DNA of 64,000 bases from Peronospora farinosa (taxonomy: Eukaryota > Oomycota > Peronosporomycetes > Peronosporales > Peronosporaceae), in assembly GCA_947646735.1 (NCBI GenBank), contig CANTFK010000666.1, forward strand, positions 186,001 to 250,000. The letters run 5' to 3'. Position 1 is the first letter of the stretch. Each line of letters opens with the position of its first letter. The translations under genes and the position numbers were made by a program. A model generated the notes under the pieces. It was not told the DNA's origin. It made no database searches and saw nothing but the letters and a program-made list of their open reading frames with translations. Shown here one piece after another: positions 34,894 to 45,720 of the stretch.

Positions 34894-34912
34894 ATTGGTA
34901 GTCGTTGTAGTC
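34894..34912 (+). other. Probable primer-binding site, element A
   Basis: The sequence starts one base after the LTR end with TTGGTAGTCG. A similar TTGGTAG lies after the family B LTR at 4089. The tRNA cannot be named from sequence alone. Confidence 0.5.
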
Positions 34913-34953
34913 AATCCTACACCTGAGTCTTTAAAGACTGACCTTCTGTGAGG

Positions 34954-35934
34954 ATGGAGAATCAAAATCTCCTCTCTGAGGCGCAACGACTCGCCTTAGA
35001 TAAATTATCTGCGTTCGTCGGGCCCGATCAAATCGAGGCCCTTTTGGCCCAAGACCCTGAGGTTTTAAATGCTCGTCTTGAGGCCTTTATGCGTTATGAA
35101 GCGACGCTACTAGGGCAGGTCCATGACCAGGCAGCGTCAGCTGCGCCTACACAGTACATTCTGGTACCTGTGCCCGATGCAGAGCCAAAGGATCGCCCAC
35201 TTGTTTAAACGTAAAGACCTTTGAGGGGAAGGAGGGAGAAAATCTTCTCCTCTGGATCCGAGAAGTTGAAATGGCAATGGATGCCGCCATGCTTGTATCA
35301 GATAAGCAACGAGTTAGCCTGGCCATTTCGAAGCTCGGTGGAAGAGCTAGAGAGTGGGCTCTATCGAGCGATGTCTCTGTAAATGCTGCATTCCCCACAT
35401 GGGAAATGCTTAAAAAGCAATTAGCTTGTGTGTTTGTACCGCCTAATCAGGCGTATCGTGTGCGCTCACGCTTCTTAGCTACCCGACAGGTTAAGAAAGA
35501 ATTGTCGGACTATGTCCAAGAGCTGAGAACTCTCATTGCTGCTATGCAGCAGGACCCACTGGCAGAGGAAGTCCGAGTAGCCATTTTTATGGAAGGACTT
35601 CGCACTGGGGTCGCCAGGACGGAAGTTTTCCGTGTCCAGCCTTCGACTAGCGTTTAACGCTGAATTTAATTTTAAATCTGCTCGATATGGTCTGCCCTGG
35701 TATCAATCAAATACCTCTAACAGGGCGGAACCCATGGACCTCAGCCATGCTGAAGAAGCTGAGCTTCAAGCTGCTGAGCAGCAAGGTAACATCCGTAGAT
35801 GTTATATGTGCGGAAGCACTAGGCATCTCCGCCCTAGCTGTCCGTTGCGAAAGCAACGTTCAAATAGGCAGAGCCGAAACCCTGATCCTAGCCAAAAGGC
35901 GAGAACCGCAGGGGAAAACGCCAACTCCCAGTAG
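34954..35934 (+). pseudogene. Gag of element A, frameshifted
   Basis: Three successive frames encode one Gag. They are an ATG-started N-terminal part (34954-35208), the capsid core (about 35215-35657; [33 protein letters not shown]) and a nucleocapsid with one intact CCHC knuckle (CYMCGSTRHLRPSC, 35800-35841). Frame changes are needed near 35200 and 35640. Gag would coat the element RNA, but this copy cannot make a full product without frameshifting. The order and motifs leave no doubt about identity. Confidence 0.85.
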
Positions 35935-35984
35935 GCGCGGGGCGCCCTACTGGGAAATAACTAAGTTCTGTTGAATCTTTAGGT

Positions 35985-36460
35985 GGTAAAGGTAAACAGA
36001 GCTTAGCCCCAGGTAGTTCTGTGGATGCTCTCATAGAACAAGATTACAAGCCAGGCTTGTTGGTTGTGTCGGCAATCGTTAAGGGTTTTAAAAAACCATG
36101 GTCAATTTTAATTGACTCAGGGGCGTCAGGTAATTATGTCCGACGTCGTTCCCTTAAAAGGGAGTAAACTATATGCTGAGGCGCTAGAAGCGCAAGAGGG
36201 TGATAGTATATACTGTGCGTCTCGCTACCGGTGTACGTGTCACCATTCCTAAAGTTCCGTTGAACTTAGGTGTGAAGTTCTTAGACTTCAATAGCGCTGA
36301 ACGCTGTCTTGTCCTGGATTTGGACTCGAGATATGACCTCATTCTCGGTATGGCCTGGCTAGAACGCCATGAGCCGTGGATCGATTGGAGATCCAAAACT
36401 TTAGGCGCAACGCGCAATGTTCCTAGCGAAGCTTTGGAGAGTCATGCCCACCTTCGCTAA
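35985..36460 (+). pseudogene. Retropepsin of element A, broken
   Basis: The active-site block LIDSGASGNYVRR is present at about 36103-36150, with the family's second block (DLILGMAWLERHEPWIDW) at 36332-36385. A stop near 36164-36166 lies between them. The two parts are otherwise in standard spacing for an aspartic protease of gypsy elements. Confidence 0.75.
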
Positions 36461-37229
36461 TAAACAGAAGTGCTATTGGCGCAAGCCATTAACTGAGTTA
36501 GTTAGTGTGCTGGACATTGGAGTGTCTGAGTTGATAAACTCCGATGTCAACAATAATAGTGTCGAGCAGAGCTTAATGACACTTAGTGAAACGGCACGTA
36601 CTCCGTTGAGTGATACTCAAAGTAATATTGAGACACTGGATGTCGGTAATGACATCGGCTCTTGTATAGCGCAAGTTAAGGTCGATGACCTTGTTAGTAA
36701 ATTCACTGGTACTAGTGACTCACTGGATGTAAATAATGACATCGGCCCTCGTATAGGGCAGGTTATGGTCAAGACATCTGTTGACCTTGATGATGATAGT
36801 ATCCCAATTACTTAAGAAGTTATTACTTTAGAAGGAACGGTCTCGTCAATGAGACGGCAGCGTCGCCAGATGGCGGCTGCGAGACGCAAAGCGTTTGTTT
36901 TATCGCGTAGTAATGTCAGTGACCAGTTGTATACCCTGGTCAACGGAGTGACAGGTGATGTAGATGGTGAGGTTGACCTTGAGGCCCTCCCATCATTAAA
37001 TGCTCTCTTAGAGCTAGACGAAATGTCTGTGGATGAATTTCATCAAGCCTTGAAGGCTGGTGCTCTATCCAATATGGTGGTCATTCGACCTAACCTCGAG
37101 CTGAACTCATCCTCGCTTGTCGATGAGACAGTCCTCGAAGATACAAAGGCGGCACTAAGTGCACGTAGTGGGGCATCTATTCTGAAGAACCCTTTAGATC
37201 CCTACTATCCTTTAGTTAAGAAATTCTAG
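36417..37229 (+). pseudogene. Protease-RT linker of element A
   Basis: Acidic frames without a catalytic domain. The first contains a repeated unit (VNNDIGPRIGQV and VGNDIGSCIAQV). The second (36849-37229) ends in a TAG at 37227-37229 that is in the same frame as the RT that follows. It corresponds to the linker seen in family B, though with no clear sequence match. Confidence 0.6.
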
Positions 37230-37990
37230 GACGTGGTGTGTCACGACCCACGGTCGGTTCTACCACCTGATAGGGGTGTACGTCATGAAATTGACTTGGT
37301 TCCTGGAACCAAATACTGCGTAACACGGCAGTGGCCTTTACCCAAAGAACAGTGTGACGTCATTGACGAGTTCTTTCGTGCAAAGCACGCGGCGGGCATG
37401 GTCCGCGAGATTAATTCACCGCACTCGACACCTACTTTCTGTGTTAAGAAACCGAATGGTATATGGAGTATCGTTCATGCTAATAACAAGCTCAATGCAG
37501 CCACTATACCTGCACAGACGCCAATACCTAGAAAGGATGTTCTTCAAAACAATATGGTCGTTTGTACCATGTACAGTGCGCTCGATTTAGTCGACGGTTG
37601 TTACCAATTGCTTATGCGAGCTAGTGATATTCCGCTTACTGCTGTTAGTACTCCGAGCGGTATGCTCTGGGAGTGGTTAGTGATGTCCCAGGGGCTATCT
37701 AATGCTCCGGCTACGTTTAACCGTTTGGATCGCAATTGTTTCGACCCCATCGAAGTTATGCACAGACGTACTTTGATGACATTTTGTCCATAGTCGAGCT
37801 GAGCATGGGCGGTCGGATACCGAAAACCATATTTTTCATTTAGAGCTGTGCTCGAGTGCATGCGCACTAATAAATTATATGCTAATGCATCTAAGTGCAT
37901 TTTCGGGGCCGAAGAGATTCCCTTTCTAGGGTGCTTCATTGGGAAGCGAGGCCTAAGAGCGGATCCCGCCAAGGTCTAAGCCATAGTCGA
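37230..37990 (+). pseudogene. Reverse transcriptase of element A, broken
   Basis: Clear gypsy RT: LPPDRGVRHEIDL, YCVTRQWPLPKEQ, STPSGMLWEWLVMSQGLSNAPATFNR. The catalytic box YFDDILS is at about 37765, in a different frame from the preceding part, so at least one indel lies near 37735. A TAA near 37977 interrupts the thumb before the RNase H frame. One unusual substitution is VDGCYQ where the family has LKDGYYQ. Confidence 0.85.
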
Positions 37991-38018
37991 TTGGCCTGAT
38001 CCACAGTCTCAGAAGGAC

Positions 38019-39085
38019 TTGCGTAAATGGCTTGGCCTTGCCATTAACTTACACAAGTACAGCGAGAATTACGCTGATATGGCTCGGCCATTATCCAATT
38101 TCCTTAAAAAGGATGTGGAATGGTGTTGGCATGCCGAACACGAAGATGCTTTTCAAGCGGTGAAGGCGAGCCTTCTACATGCTCCTATTTTGGCTTTGCC
38201 AGACCCTGATCGACCATTTAGTGTCGTCTGTGACGCATCGGATTTTTCCATTGGCAGTGCTCTGTTACAAACAGATGATGAAGGCCGTGAGCGTGTAGTC
38301 GCTTTTGAATCTCGCCAGCTGAAAGCTGCAGAAAAGAACTATCCAGTTCATGAAAAAGAGCTATTTGAGATGAAGTATGCCCTGGTCAAATTCAGAGTTT
38401 ATCTGCTGGGCTCAAAGCCTTTTGTGATCTATACCGATCATGCGTCTTTACGCACTGCGACTCAGTCGCCGCATCTCTCGCAGAGAATGGCCAGCTGGCT
38501 GTCATTCTTTGCCGAATATAACTTCGAGGTGAAATATAAGCCGGGCAAGCAAAATGCTTTGGCTGATGCGTTGTCACGCAGACCTGACTATGAGCTTGCT
38601 CATGTTACGACGTTGTCGTCTTCTATCAGTGATCTCATTCGATCGACGTGTGCTAAAGATGATCACTGTATAGCGTTGCTACATGCTATTGGCAGTGATG
38701 AGTTTAAAGACTCGGACATTAAGTTGTCGGCGCGATTACGTGCGGGCCTCCATCGATATTCTATCGACCAGGGGCTGTTGTACTATCTTACAGATGTTGC
38801 GGATCCTCCGCGTATTGAGGTTCCTCATGACGAGGACCTGAAGTATCGTATCCTCTATGAGGTACATGACACCGCCATCGGTGGTCATTTGGGCCGTGAA
38901 AAGACCTATGGGGCAGTATGCCAAACTTATTGGTGGACCAAATTATATAAATGGGTGAGCACATATGTGCGTACGTGTGAAACGTGTCAACGGGTGAAAC
39001 CCTCGCCCCAATCGGCAGCGCCACTGGCTAGTTTGCCTATTCCCACTGGGTGCTGGGAGTCCATTATTATGGACTTGTATTTGGC
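38019..39085 (+). pseudogene. RNase H and integrase zinc domain of element A
   Basis: A long open frame. The RNase H starts at VCDASDFSIGSALLQ and ends around YKPGKQNALADALSRRPDY, the standard gypsy RNase H boundaries. The HHCC zinc domain of integrase follows (GGHLGREKTY...CETCQRVKP). This stretch is itself uninterrupted for ~355 codons. The frame is lost at about 39085, just after the first integrase aspartate (IIMDL). Confidence 0.88.
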
Positions 39086-40393
39086 CTACCGAAAGATTCG
39101 CACGGCAATACAGGTATTGTGGTCTTTTTGGACCGCTTGCGTAAAATGGCTCACTTAGCAGCTGTACGAGATTCGATCGATGGTGTGGGTACAGCGGAGC
39201 TGTTAATCGATCGAGTGTTTCGCCAACATGGCTTGCCAGTGGCAATTGTTTCAGATCGTGATCCTCGTTTCACGAGTAAATTTTGGAAGTCCGTCTTCCA
39301 GGTACTGGGCACCCGTTTGGACATGTCCACAGCGGATCATCCGCAGACCGATGGTCAAACCGAACGCGTGAATCGCGTTGTTGAAAATATCCTACGCAGC
39401 GTTTGTGCTGAAACACCTAAGCGATGGAGCACTATGCTCCCTGTAGTTGAGTTTGCACTCAATAATTCCGTGCACGCCTCTACCGGCTACACTCCGTTCT
39501 ATGTCAATGGTCTCACACACCCACGCGTTCCGTTAACGCTACCACCGAGTGGTTCAGGGATTGGTGGGGGAGAGGTTGACGATCTGCTTGCTGATGTCAG
39601 CCCTAATACTGTTAAGAAACAGGTAAATGCGTTTCTCGCAACGCGACTAAATGTCTTACGACATGTGCAAGATGCAATGGCTGATAGTCAAGATAAACAA
39701 CAAGAACATGCAGATGCTAAAGGCAGAAGTTGTATTGATGATTATAAGGTCGGAGACCAAGTATTACTAAATGCTATAAATCTACCTACCAATGTAGTAT
39801 CTGTTGTCTTTAAGACGAAGTTGCGCCCGCGCTTTATCGGACCCTTTAAGGTCATTGCCAAGAAAGGCACAGCGTATACGCTTAACTTGCCGCGCAAATT
39901 GCGTACACATCCTGTGTTCTATGTTGGCATGCTCAAAAGGTATCGGGATCCGTCCCAAGTAAACACTAAGGCGCTCGCGCCGAGCCCATTGGCATTGTCG
40001 CGGGATGAAGCATCTGCACCAACAGTTCAAGCTGACCCGGCATTCGGGTTCGGCTCTCTTCCAGTGACTCAAGACGGGAGCTCATCGACTGTACAGTCTC
40101 ACGGATAGACCGCACCTCTTGAACAAGCTCGGCATGAGCTTGTGCCGATAAACCGGCCTCCTCCGGCTTGGCTTGATGGACAGGGGAACCTTGAGTTCCA
40201 TGCTGAAAGTTTACTGCAGAAACGTCGCCGCCATGGTAAAAACCAGTATCTGGTGAAGTGGCGGGGATATCTCGAGTCGTAGAACTCATGGGAGTTCGAG
40301 GTTCCCCTTCGGCAAAATTGTCCATACGCCTTGGACGTTTATGAACGTCGTGCGCAGGGCCAACCTGTTGGCGGTGACGCTTCTCACCAGTAA
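39086..40393 (+). pseudogene. Integrase core and chromodomain of element A
   Basis: The integrase core carries SDRDPRFTS (second catalytic Asp) and TDGQTERVNRVVEN (catalytic Glu), then the GPY/F-like segment (RFIGPFKVIAKKG) and HPVFYVGMLKRY. The frame then meets TAG at 40106-40108. It continues in the same frame through a chromodomain (NQYLVKWRGYLES ... NSWEFEV, about 40190-40345) with a second TAG at 40280-40282, and ends at TAA 40391-40393. Chromodomains steer integration of chromoviruses to marked chromatin. The last ~430 bp overlap the antisense gene. Confidence 0.87.
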
Positions 40394-41249
40394 TGGTGGG
40401 TGTAAGCGAGTTAGCGGCCTCGGCCTGTCGTGGACTCGCGGCTACAGGTGTAGCCGAAACATTGGGGTGCTGAGTAGCAGACGCAAAATGCGTTCGTTGA
40501 GATTTTAATTTCCCCCGGGCCTTCAATTTAGCGTAATCGTAACGCATCTTTCGCTCGAGTCGAACATCTGCCACATCGGCACTTGCCCGTAGGGCCCCCA
40601 TGCTGCTTAAACGTCGCGCATAATGTGCCCAGCGGCTAAACGCCGTGTCTTCTTCTTCCTCGGTTTCCCCCGCGACTAGAAGGATGGGAACACCCTTTAT
40701 GGGAGGAACTGGCGCAACGCGCACTTGCCTGTTAAGGCGTGCCATGTATTGGCTTTGCGTAGTGATACAAGGCTCCAGATATCGTTGTCGAAGGGCCGTT
40801 CGCGTAGCAACATCCTCGGGTGAAATGGACTCAGGCCCAATGGCCAAGCCAGAAAGAAAATGCCCAGATGCCTCCTTTAGGCGTTCTTCCACCGTAGGTG
40901 GTTTGAACCTGTACTGTCGGTGGTCCTGAAGTCTCGCCATATTCTTCGTTTGGCGCTTGGCGCCTTCCTCTTGGTCGATGGTCTGCTGTTGCTGCTCGTC
41001 GAGTGGGTTGTTAACCGTCACCGTTGATGATACGTCACGCGGGTCACGTAGCACTGTTAGCGCATCTGCAGCACCACGTTGAAGAGCGAATTTGGTGCAT
41101 GACTCGTGTCATCTTCATTCGTGAGGGTGGCTAAAGGGAACCCATCGGGTCCCACAAAGACGGTGTCACTTTCGAAATCAACCGCTTCGTCAAGGTTGTC
41201 TTCAATAAAGGCCCCGAAGAGTCTGTGACTCACTGCCAGGAGGCGTCAT
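39966..41249 (-). CDS. Antisense gene of element A, unknown function
   Basis: A 362-codon frame on the strand opposite pol (41054-39966). The first ATG in it is at 40940 (MARLQDHRQ...), giving 324 residues. Comparison with A2 (49950 downward) shows the gene originally began at an ATG at 41249 (MTPPG), 112 bp inside the 3' LTR. One-base indels near 41205 and 41090 disturb the acidic N-terminal part here. The protein has an acidic start, a conserved NMARLQ block, an arginine-rich middle (RWAHYARRLSSMGALRASAD, RLERKMRYDYAKLK), a basic low-complexity part with KRHRQQ and KRPRR (nuclear-signal-like), and a C-terminal coiled coil (ELVQEVRSIRETVQSMSSRL). No known domain is recognised. It is open although gag and pol around it are broken. 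Confidence 0.65.
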
Positions 41250-41360
41250 GTCATGTGCCGTGAACAAACCGTGAGGTTTTAAGCGTTCGCTAAAGCACTA
41301 CCTCTAAGAGGAAAGATGTCAAGTGACATTCTATGGGAACGTCAGTCTGATGGGGGAGGG

Positions 41361-41993
41361 TGTAACGGGGTTACACGACGGTTGTAGCGTCTTTCCGAGA
41401 GTTTACGGTTAAACTCCCCTTTTGTATTGCATATAATGCATTTTGTTACTTCTCTTTAGAGAGGTATTAAGTATGAGCGTTAAGATACAGTATTTGGTAA
41501 TACCGTATCTTATCGATTAGGATTCGATAAATCGATAACGCTGTATGAAGTACATCATACACAGATGTTTAGACGATACGTCGTCCAATAGCAAAGTCTG
41601 CATATAATAATTACTATTATAGTAATTAATCTAGTGTAGTGTAATCAGAGTAGGACTAATCATAAAATCTCAAAGCATAAATAAAATCAGTTCTCCTTTT
41701 GAGTTTAAGATCGCAAGTCGTTCTGACTTGTTCTCTTGTGCACTTCGTGCGTTAGTTCTCTGAACCTTTAAGCTTTTAGCTTGTTCTTTCAATCTGTGCG
41801 TTGGTTCTCTGAACCTTAAGCTTATTGCTTGACTGACTAAAGGTCTCTTTCCTAGTTCCTTAGAACAGAGTGAGTTTCAGTCGTTTAATTAGTTCCTTAG
41901 ATTTTAGCCTTAACTCTATCTAGTTCTCTAGGACTAAAAGGGTTTCGAGCCTTAAGTCATCCTCTGGCTAAAGAGCTGTGCAGCTCCGCTACA
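41361..41993 (+). repeat. 3' LTR, element A
   Basis: 633 bp, starting TGTAACGGGG and ending CTCCGCTACA. Differences from the 5' copy are one base near 41440, one near 41495, and three in the last 13 bases. Confidence 0.95.
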
Positions 41994-41998
41994 CTTTA

Positions 41999-43105
41999 CG
42001 TGCCAAAAGATCATACCAGCTTATAATCATGTAAGAATACATCACGATACTTCTACAAAGAGCTTGTAGATTGTAAAATGATATATGTACTCAGGCGTAG
42101 CTTCTACTAGACATATGAATATGTCAGTACATTGGGCTTGCGAAGAAAGGTAAGAATATGAACCATTTCCATTCGGGCAAGCCCCCCCTTCAATCAGTAC
42201 CAACTTCATTGGAGACATCTCAAATGAACTTCCTTTTGCCCGAAGACAAGCGTAAGACTGACGAAAAATTGTCTAGGTCAGGCCGTTTCAACAAAATGTT
42301 ACAGCTGGCTGCAGTGCTCGTTGTGATGACAGCCGACAGAGATGTGGACATATTGTATAAACGCCAAGGTATGCCGTACGACATCATGTATACCGCGATC
42401 CGAGACGAATATTGGTTGTAAAAGGAAGTGCTTACACTTTTTAAAAATTAGAATATTTGTCTACTGAGGATCCGCATCGGCAAAAATGAATAGATTAAGC
42501 ACGCTAATGCACCAAATTCTTATGAAGTGATCGGTTAGTGATACATTTTCACTCGGTGAACACAAAGTAGAGTCATTGGCGTGTTTCGCACCAGCAAAGA
42601 GTGCGTATTTTCGGTTGGCTCGCTGTGTGTACGCGCGACAATGACCCTACGAAGTTAAAACCCTCCGAATGCCATTAAAGATAGCAAAGACTGAGTAGCT
42701 AACAAGATTATATCGATTTGTCGAGTAAAAGGCGAGTTTATCGAGAAACAAAAAGTCTGATGTCAAGCTAAATACACTACTACTAAGCTAGAATACACCT
42801 GAGCCATCCAATGGCGTATTAAGCGGCGTAGTAGATTCAGGTCACGCTACTGAAGTGTCCGGTGTTTCTGGATGGTACCCTGGAGATCTTTTACTCCAAT
42901 CTGTACTCGGTTGCTAAAGCAAAGCAAAGGGTCAAAACCGCTTCTACTGATGATCCACATGGGACTTGAGCAGTTTACGATGCTTCGAGAACGTGCTAAA
43001 GTCGACATTGATCTCCAGATCAACATCGATTAAATTACGCTTGCTACTTACGTTCGACTCGTATACTATCTGAGCCCATTATTCGGTCGTGCACAACACA
43101 TAGTT
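41999..43105. other. Between elements A and B2; no gene recognised
   Basis: Contains an ATG-started 87-codon frame at 42158-42421 of unknown nature (no signal peptide, no domain) and a 28-codon frame near 42950. The rest is AT-rich. This may be the pre-insertion host DNA; the RxLR motif is absent from the small frame. Confidence 0.35.
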
Positions 43106-43703
43106 TGTGTAGACGGGCGCTTCGTAAAGAAGCTGCCACGTACTACACGGGCACACCTTCACGCAGCGGGAGGAAGCAGTTAGACCGTCTTACTTCCGGG
43201 TGCGGTGGTGGTAGTGTTGGTCGGCTGCTTGAAGCGCCGAAACAACTATTGCCGGCCGCTTAATGTGATCCGCGCAGCGACTAATAGGAAAAGCACCTAC
43301 CTGCGTCACGGAAGCGGTTTCCAGTCTTCCCGTGCGCAGTAAGTGTGATGTAGTAAAATCAAGACTGACCTATATTTTATAGAAATTATCTAAATATTGA
43401 TCTAGCTACTGATTTACGAATATAAAGATCGGATACGCGTCTCATAGCTATGTATCCTTACGTGCGAGCTTAAATATATTTAAGCTCGCTGATGACGTCT
43501 GTCTTAAGCGTCACCATGACGCCTAGTCCCAACTGGCGTCATCCCCGTCGAATGCAAATCCATCCATGGATATCACATTCACGAGGGTGAGTCACATTGA
43601 TGTGCCACTCCCAAGTGGCAGGCCTAAGGTACCTCGTACCCATTTTGGCCTGCCCGGTAAATATCGAATACTTAACGAACCGTGTAACTTTTAGCCCATT
43701 ACA
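43106..43703 (-). repeat. 3' LTR, element B2
   Basis: Reading minus, it starts TGTAATGGGC (43703) directly after the purine tract and matches the B1 LTR at 3528-4088. The far end is placed at CTACACA (43106) by similarity and may be off by tens of bases. Confidence 0.65.
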
Positions 43704-43757
43704 CCATCCCCTCTTTAAGACGATTTTTACCTATTTGTAAAACATCGAAAAGAGACG

Positions 43758-45254
43758 ATGCCGCCGAAGCGTGATAAGGCTGATGGGTCGCCTGCAAAAG
43801 CGACCATGCAGACCAACACAAAGAGCACGCGCCGCGATACCTCGCAGCCGTCGCTAAGTGTCTCTGTGACAACGCCACATTTTATGTAAGTTGTCAGCAG
43901 AGAAAACTGGTCTATACCACCATGGTGCGGATGAAGACTTGTCTCTCATTGTTGACTACAATGAGAGCACGCTGTTGCCATCACCCAAAGTAGTGATGAG
44001 CACAGTGCTTTGATGGGACATTTGTCCCCATTATTTGAGAAACTCAACCTTCAGGAAGCTTCCATGCTTCCTGATAGCGAGGGTCATGCCTCGTCGTCTA
44101 TGCTAACGAGCGCAGCGACCACAATTGAGCAAGCTGCTATAAAAGAAACAGCCGCAGCTCAACAGCATATCGGCGATTCTAAATTGACCGCTTCTGTTAA
44201 CCATACGTCTGCAGTCTTGACAATTCATAATGAAGAGTCAGACTCAGGCGAGGGTGAGCAAAAAGCTCCTTCGACTTCACAGTCGGCCTCACTAGCGTGC
44301 CGTCGCGAGGGTGGATACGTGAGTGATGGGTTGCCAGCGATGCCACCGCCATCCGAGTGGCCACGCTGGCGATTAAATAGAGCGACGCTCCTAAAGCGTG
44401 CCACTATTGACGCTAATAAACTTTTTAGCGTCTTTCTATCATGGAAAAGACAGGGCAAAGCACTAAGTCGTGCTTTCCCTATCCCCGTCGTGTCGCGTTT
44501 TAACGAAACAGCCGACGAATACTAGGCAGAGTTCCTGCGCCGTGTTACACCGCATGTAGATGCAGTGAAACAGCGGCCGCAGCGAATCAGCTTTACTATG
44601 ACGCGTGCAAGTGAGATATAGGGTGATAACATACCCCCAACTCTCTCTCGCTACACTGCACCTGCTATTCCATCAGGATGTAGCAGAGCGAATGCAGCTG
44701 GTGCTTCTACTCGTAAGCAGCCACCATCCCAGGAACGTGGATACGCAACGCGTCGATCGGTTCCTAAGAGTCGAAGCTCTTCGGGTATCCCTTCCACTGG
44801 ACAAGGATATGAAGCATTTGCTTCACATGTCGATGGGCCAACAACCTTCCAACAAGGAAGCACATTCACCAACACAGGTGGCGCCCGATAGGAGCGACGA
44901 TTTTTTACGCCCAACTATTTGCGGCTGACTGTTCAGTCGCAGGCGGAGATCGCTGCGCTGAAGAAAGAAGCGTCTGATTTGTCGAGTCAAGTCTAGCGAC
45001 TGAATTCGGATCTACGCTCTGGGGATACGAGATATCGTGAGGGGTATGACCGCCTGAAACTCCGTTTGGATTTAAATGAGCGACGGTTGATGAAAGACCC
45101 GCGTCAATCGCGGAGTCCTCCTCGATCACCTTGTCCTCTGTCATCTCCCTCGTACAAGGGAAGTCGTTCACCTTCCCCGTCGCCTGATCGGTCCCGATGC
45201 TCGACTCACGGTCGACGTCACCATCGGTCTCGTCAGGCGGATGCGGATATGTGA
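43758..45254 (+). pseudogene. Antisense gene of element B2, broken
   Basis: On the strand opposite pol, starting at an ATG 55 bp inside the 3' LTR (MPPKRDKADGSPAKAT, 43758). Frames then follow through several indels and stops: an acidic part (DEDLSLIVDYNESTLL), the longest open part 44010-44525 (with RWRLNRATLLKRATIDANKL and a WKRQGKALSRAF block), a serine-rich stretch, a coiled coil (SQAEIAALKKEASDLSSQ) and a basic RS/SP-rich tail ending at 45254. Layout (acidic start, arginine-rich middle, C-terminal coiled coil) parallels the element A antisense gene, although direct sequence similarity is not obvious. It is a pseudogene in this copy. Its last ~320 bp overlap the pol tail. Confidence 0.55.
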
Positions 45255-45720
45255 TCTCTTGTGGATCAACATACCGTTTCAGACAACCCATGTAAAATGC
45301 GGGGTGCGTCTTCATATACGGTGGAATAGTGAGCCTATAATTTAGGTCTCCAACCTCCTCGACCACCGTAAATGGCCCAATGAATCGGTGCGATAGATTA
45401 GTAACACCACCAGGTAGTACAGAAATTGCATGTTTAGGTAGGGTAGCAGTCAGTACTTAATAGCACTTTGTCCCCCAACACTAAAGTGTTCATTGTTTTT
45501 GCGACCATGCTGGTCTGCATATTGTTTTTGCTTGTCCTGTGCGCTTGCCATCGTGTCACGGACTTTACGTGTGATGGCTAATCGCTCATCCACGAAGCGC
45601 TGATCTTCGCTCACGCTTTTAGCATCCAGCTCGCCTATGGCACCCCCAAGAGGTCGTTCATGGGTCGATGCTGTTGATAACACGATAGTGTCATCGTCAA
45701 GGAGCACAGGCATTTCTTAC
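44905..45720 (-). pseudogene. Integrase C-terminal tail of element B2
   Basis: Frames 45713-45450 and 45366-44905 carry the post-core region. It includes VRDTMASAQDKQKQYADQHG (matching element A's QDAMADSQDKQQEHAD) and THPAFYMGCLKRYVDP (matching HPVFYVGMLKRY), then a long acidic tail to 44905. I see no chromodomain here, unlike element A. Confidence 0.75.

Larger units (their letters stand above)
34256..41998 (+). mobile_element. Full-length Ty3/gypsy element A (LTR-gag-pol-antisense gene-LTR)
   Basis: Complete insertion. The 633 bp LTRs at 34261-34893 and 41361-41993 differ at only five positions by my count. A 5 bp direct repeat CTTTA lies at 34256-34260 and 41994-41998 as target-site duplication. 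The element follows the gypsy order gag, protease, RT, RNase H, integrase, with a chromodomain at the pol C-terminus. A primer-binding-like TTGGTAG follows the 5' LTR and a purine-rich TGATGGGGGAGGG precedes the 3' LTR. Gag and pol are broken in several places despite the near-identical LTRs. An extra gene lies antisense at the 3' end. Confidence 0.93.

Noticed and set aside
42158..42421. Small RxLR effector
   Set aside because: No signal peptide and no RxLR or EER motif; only an 87-codon ATG-started frame.
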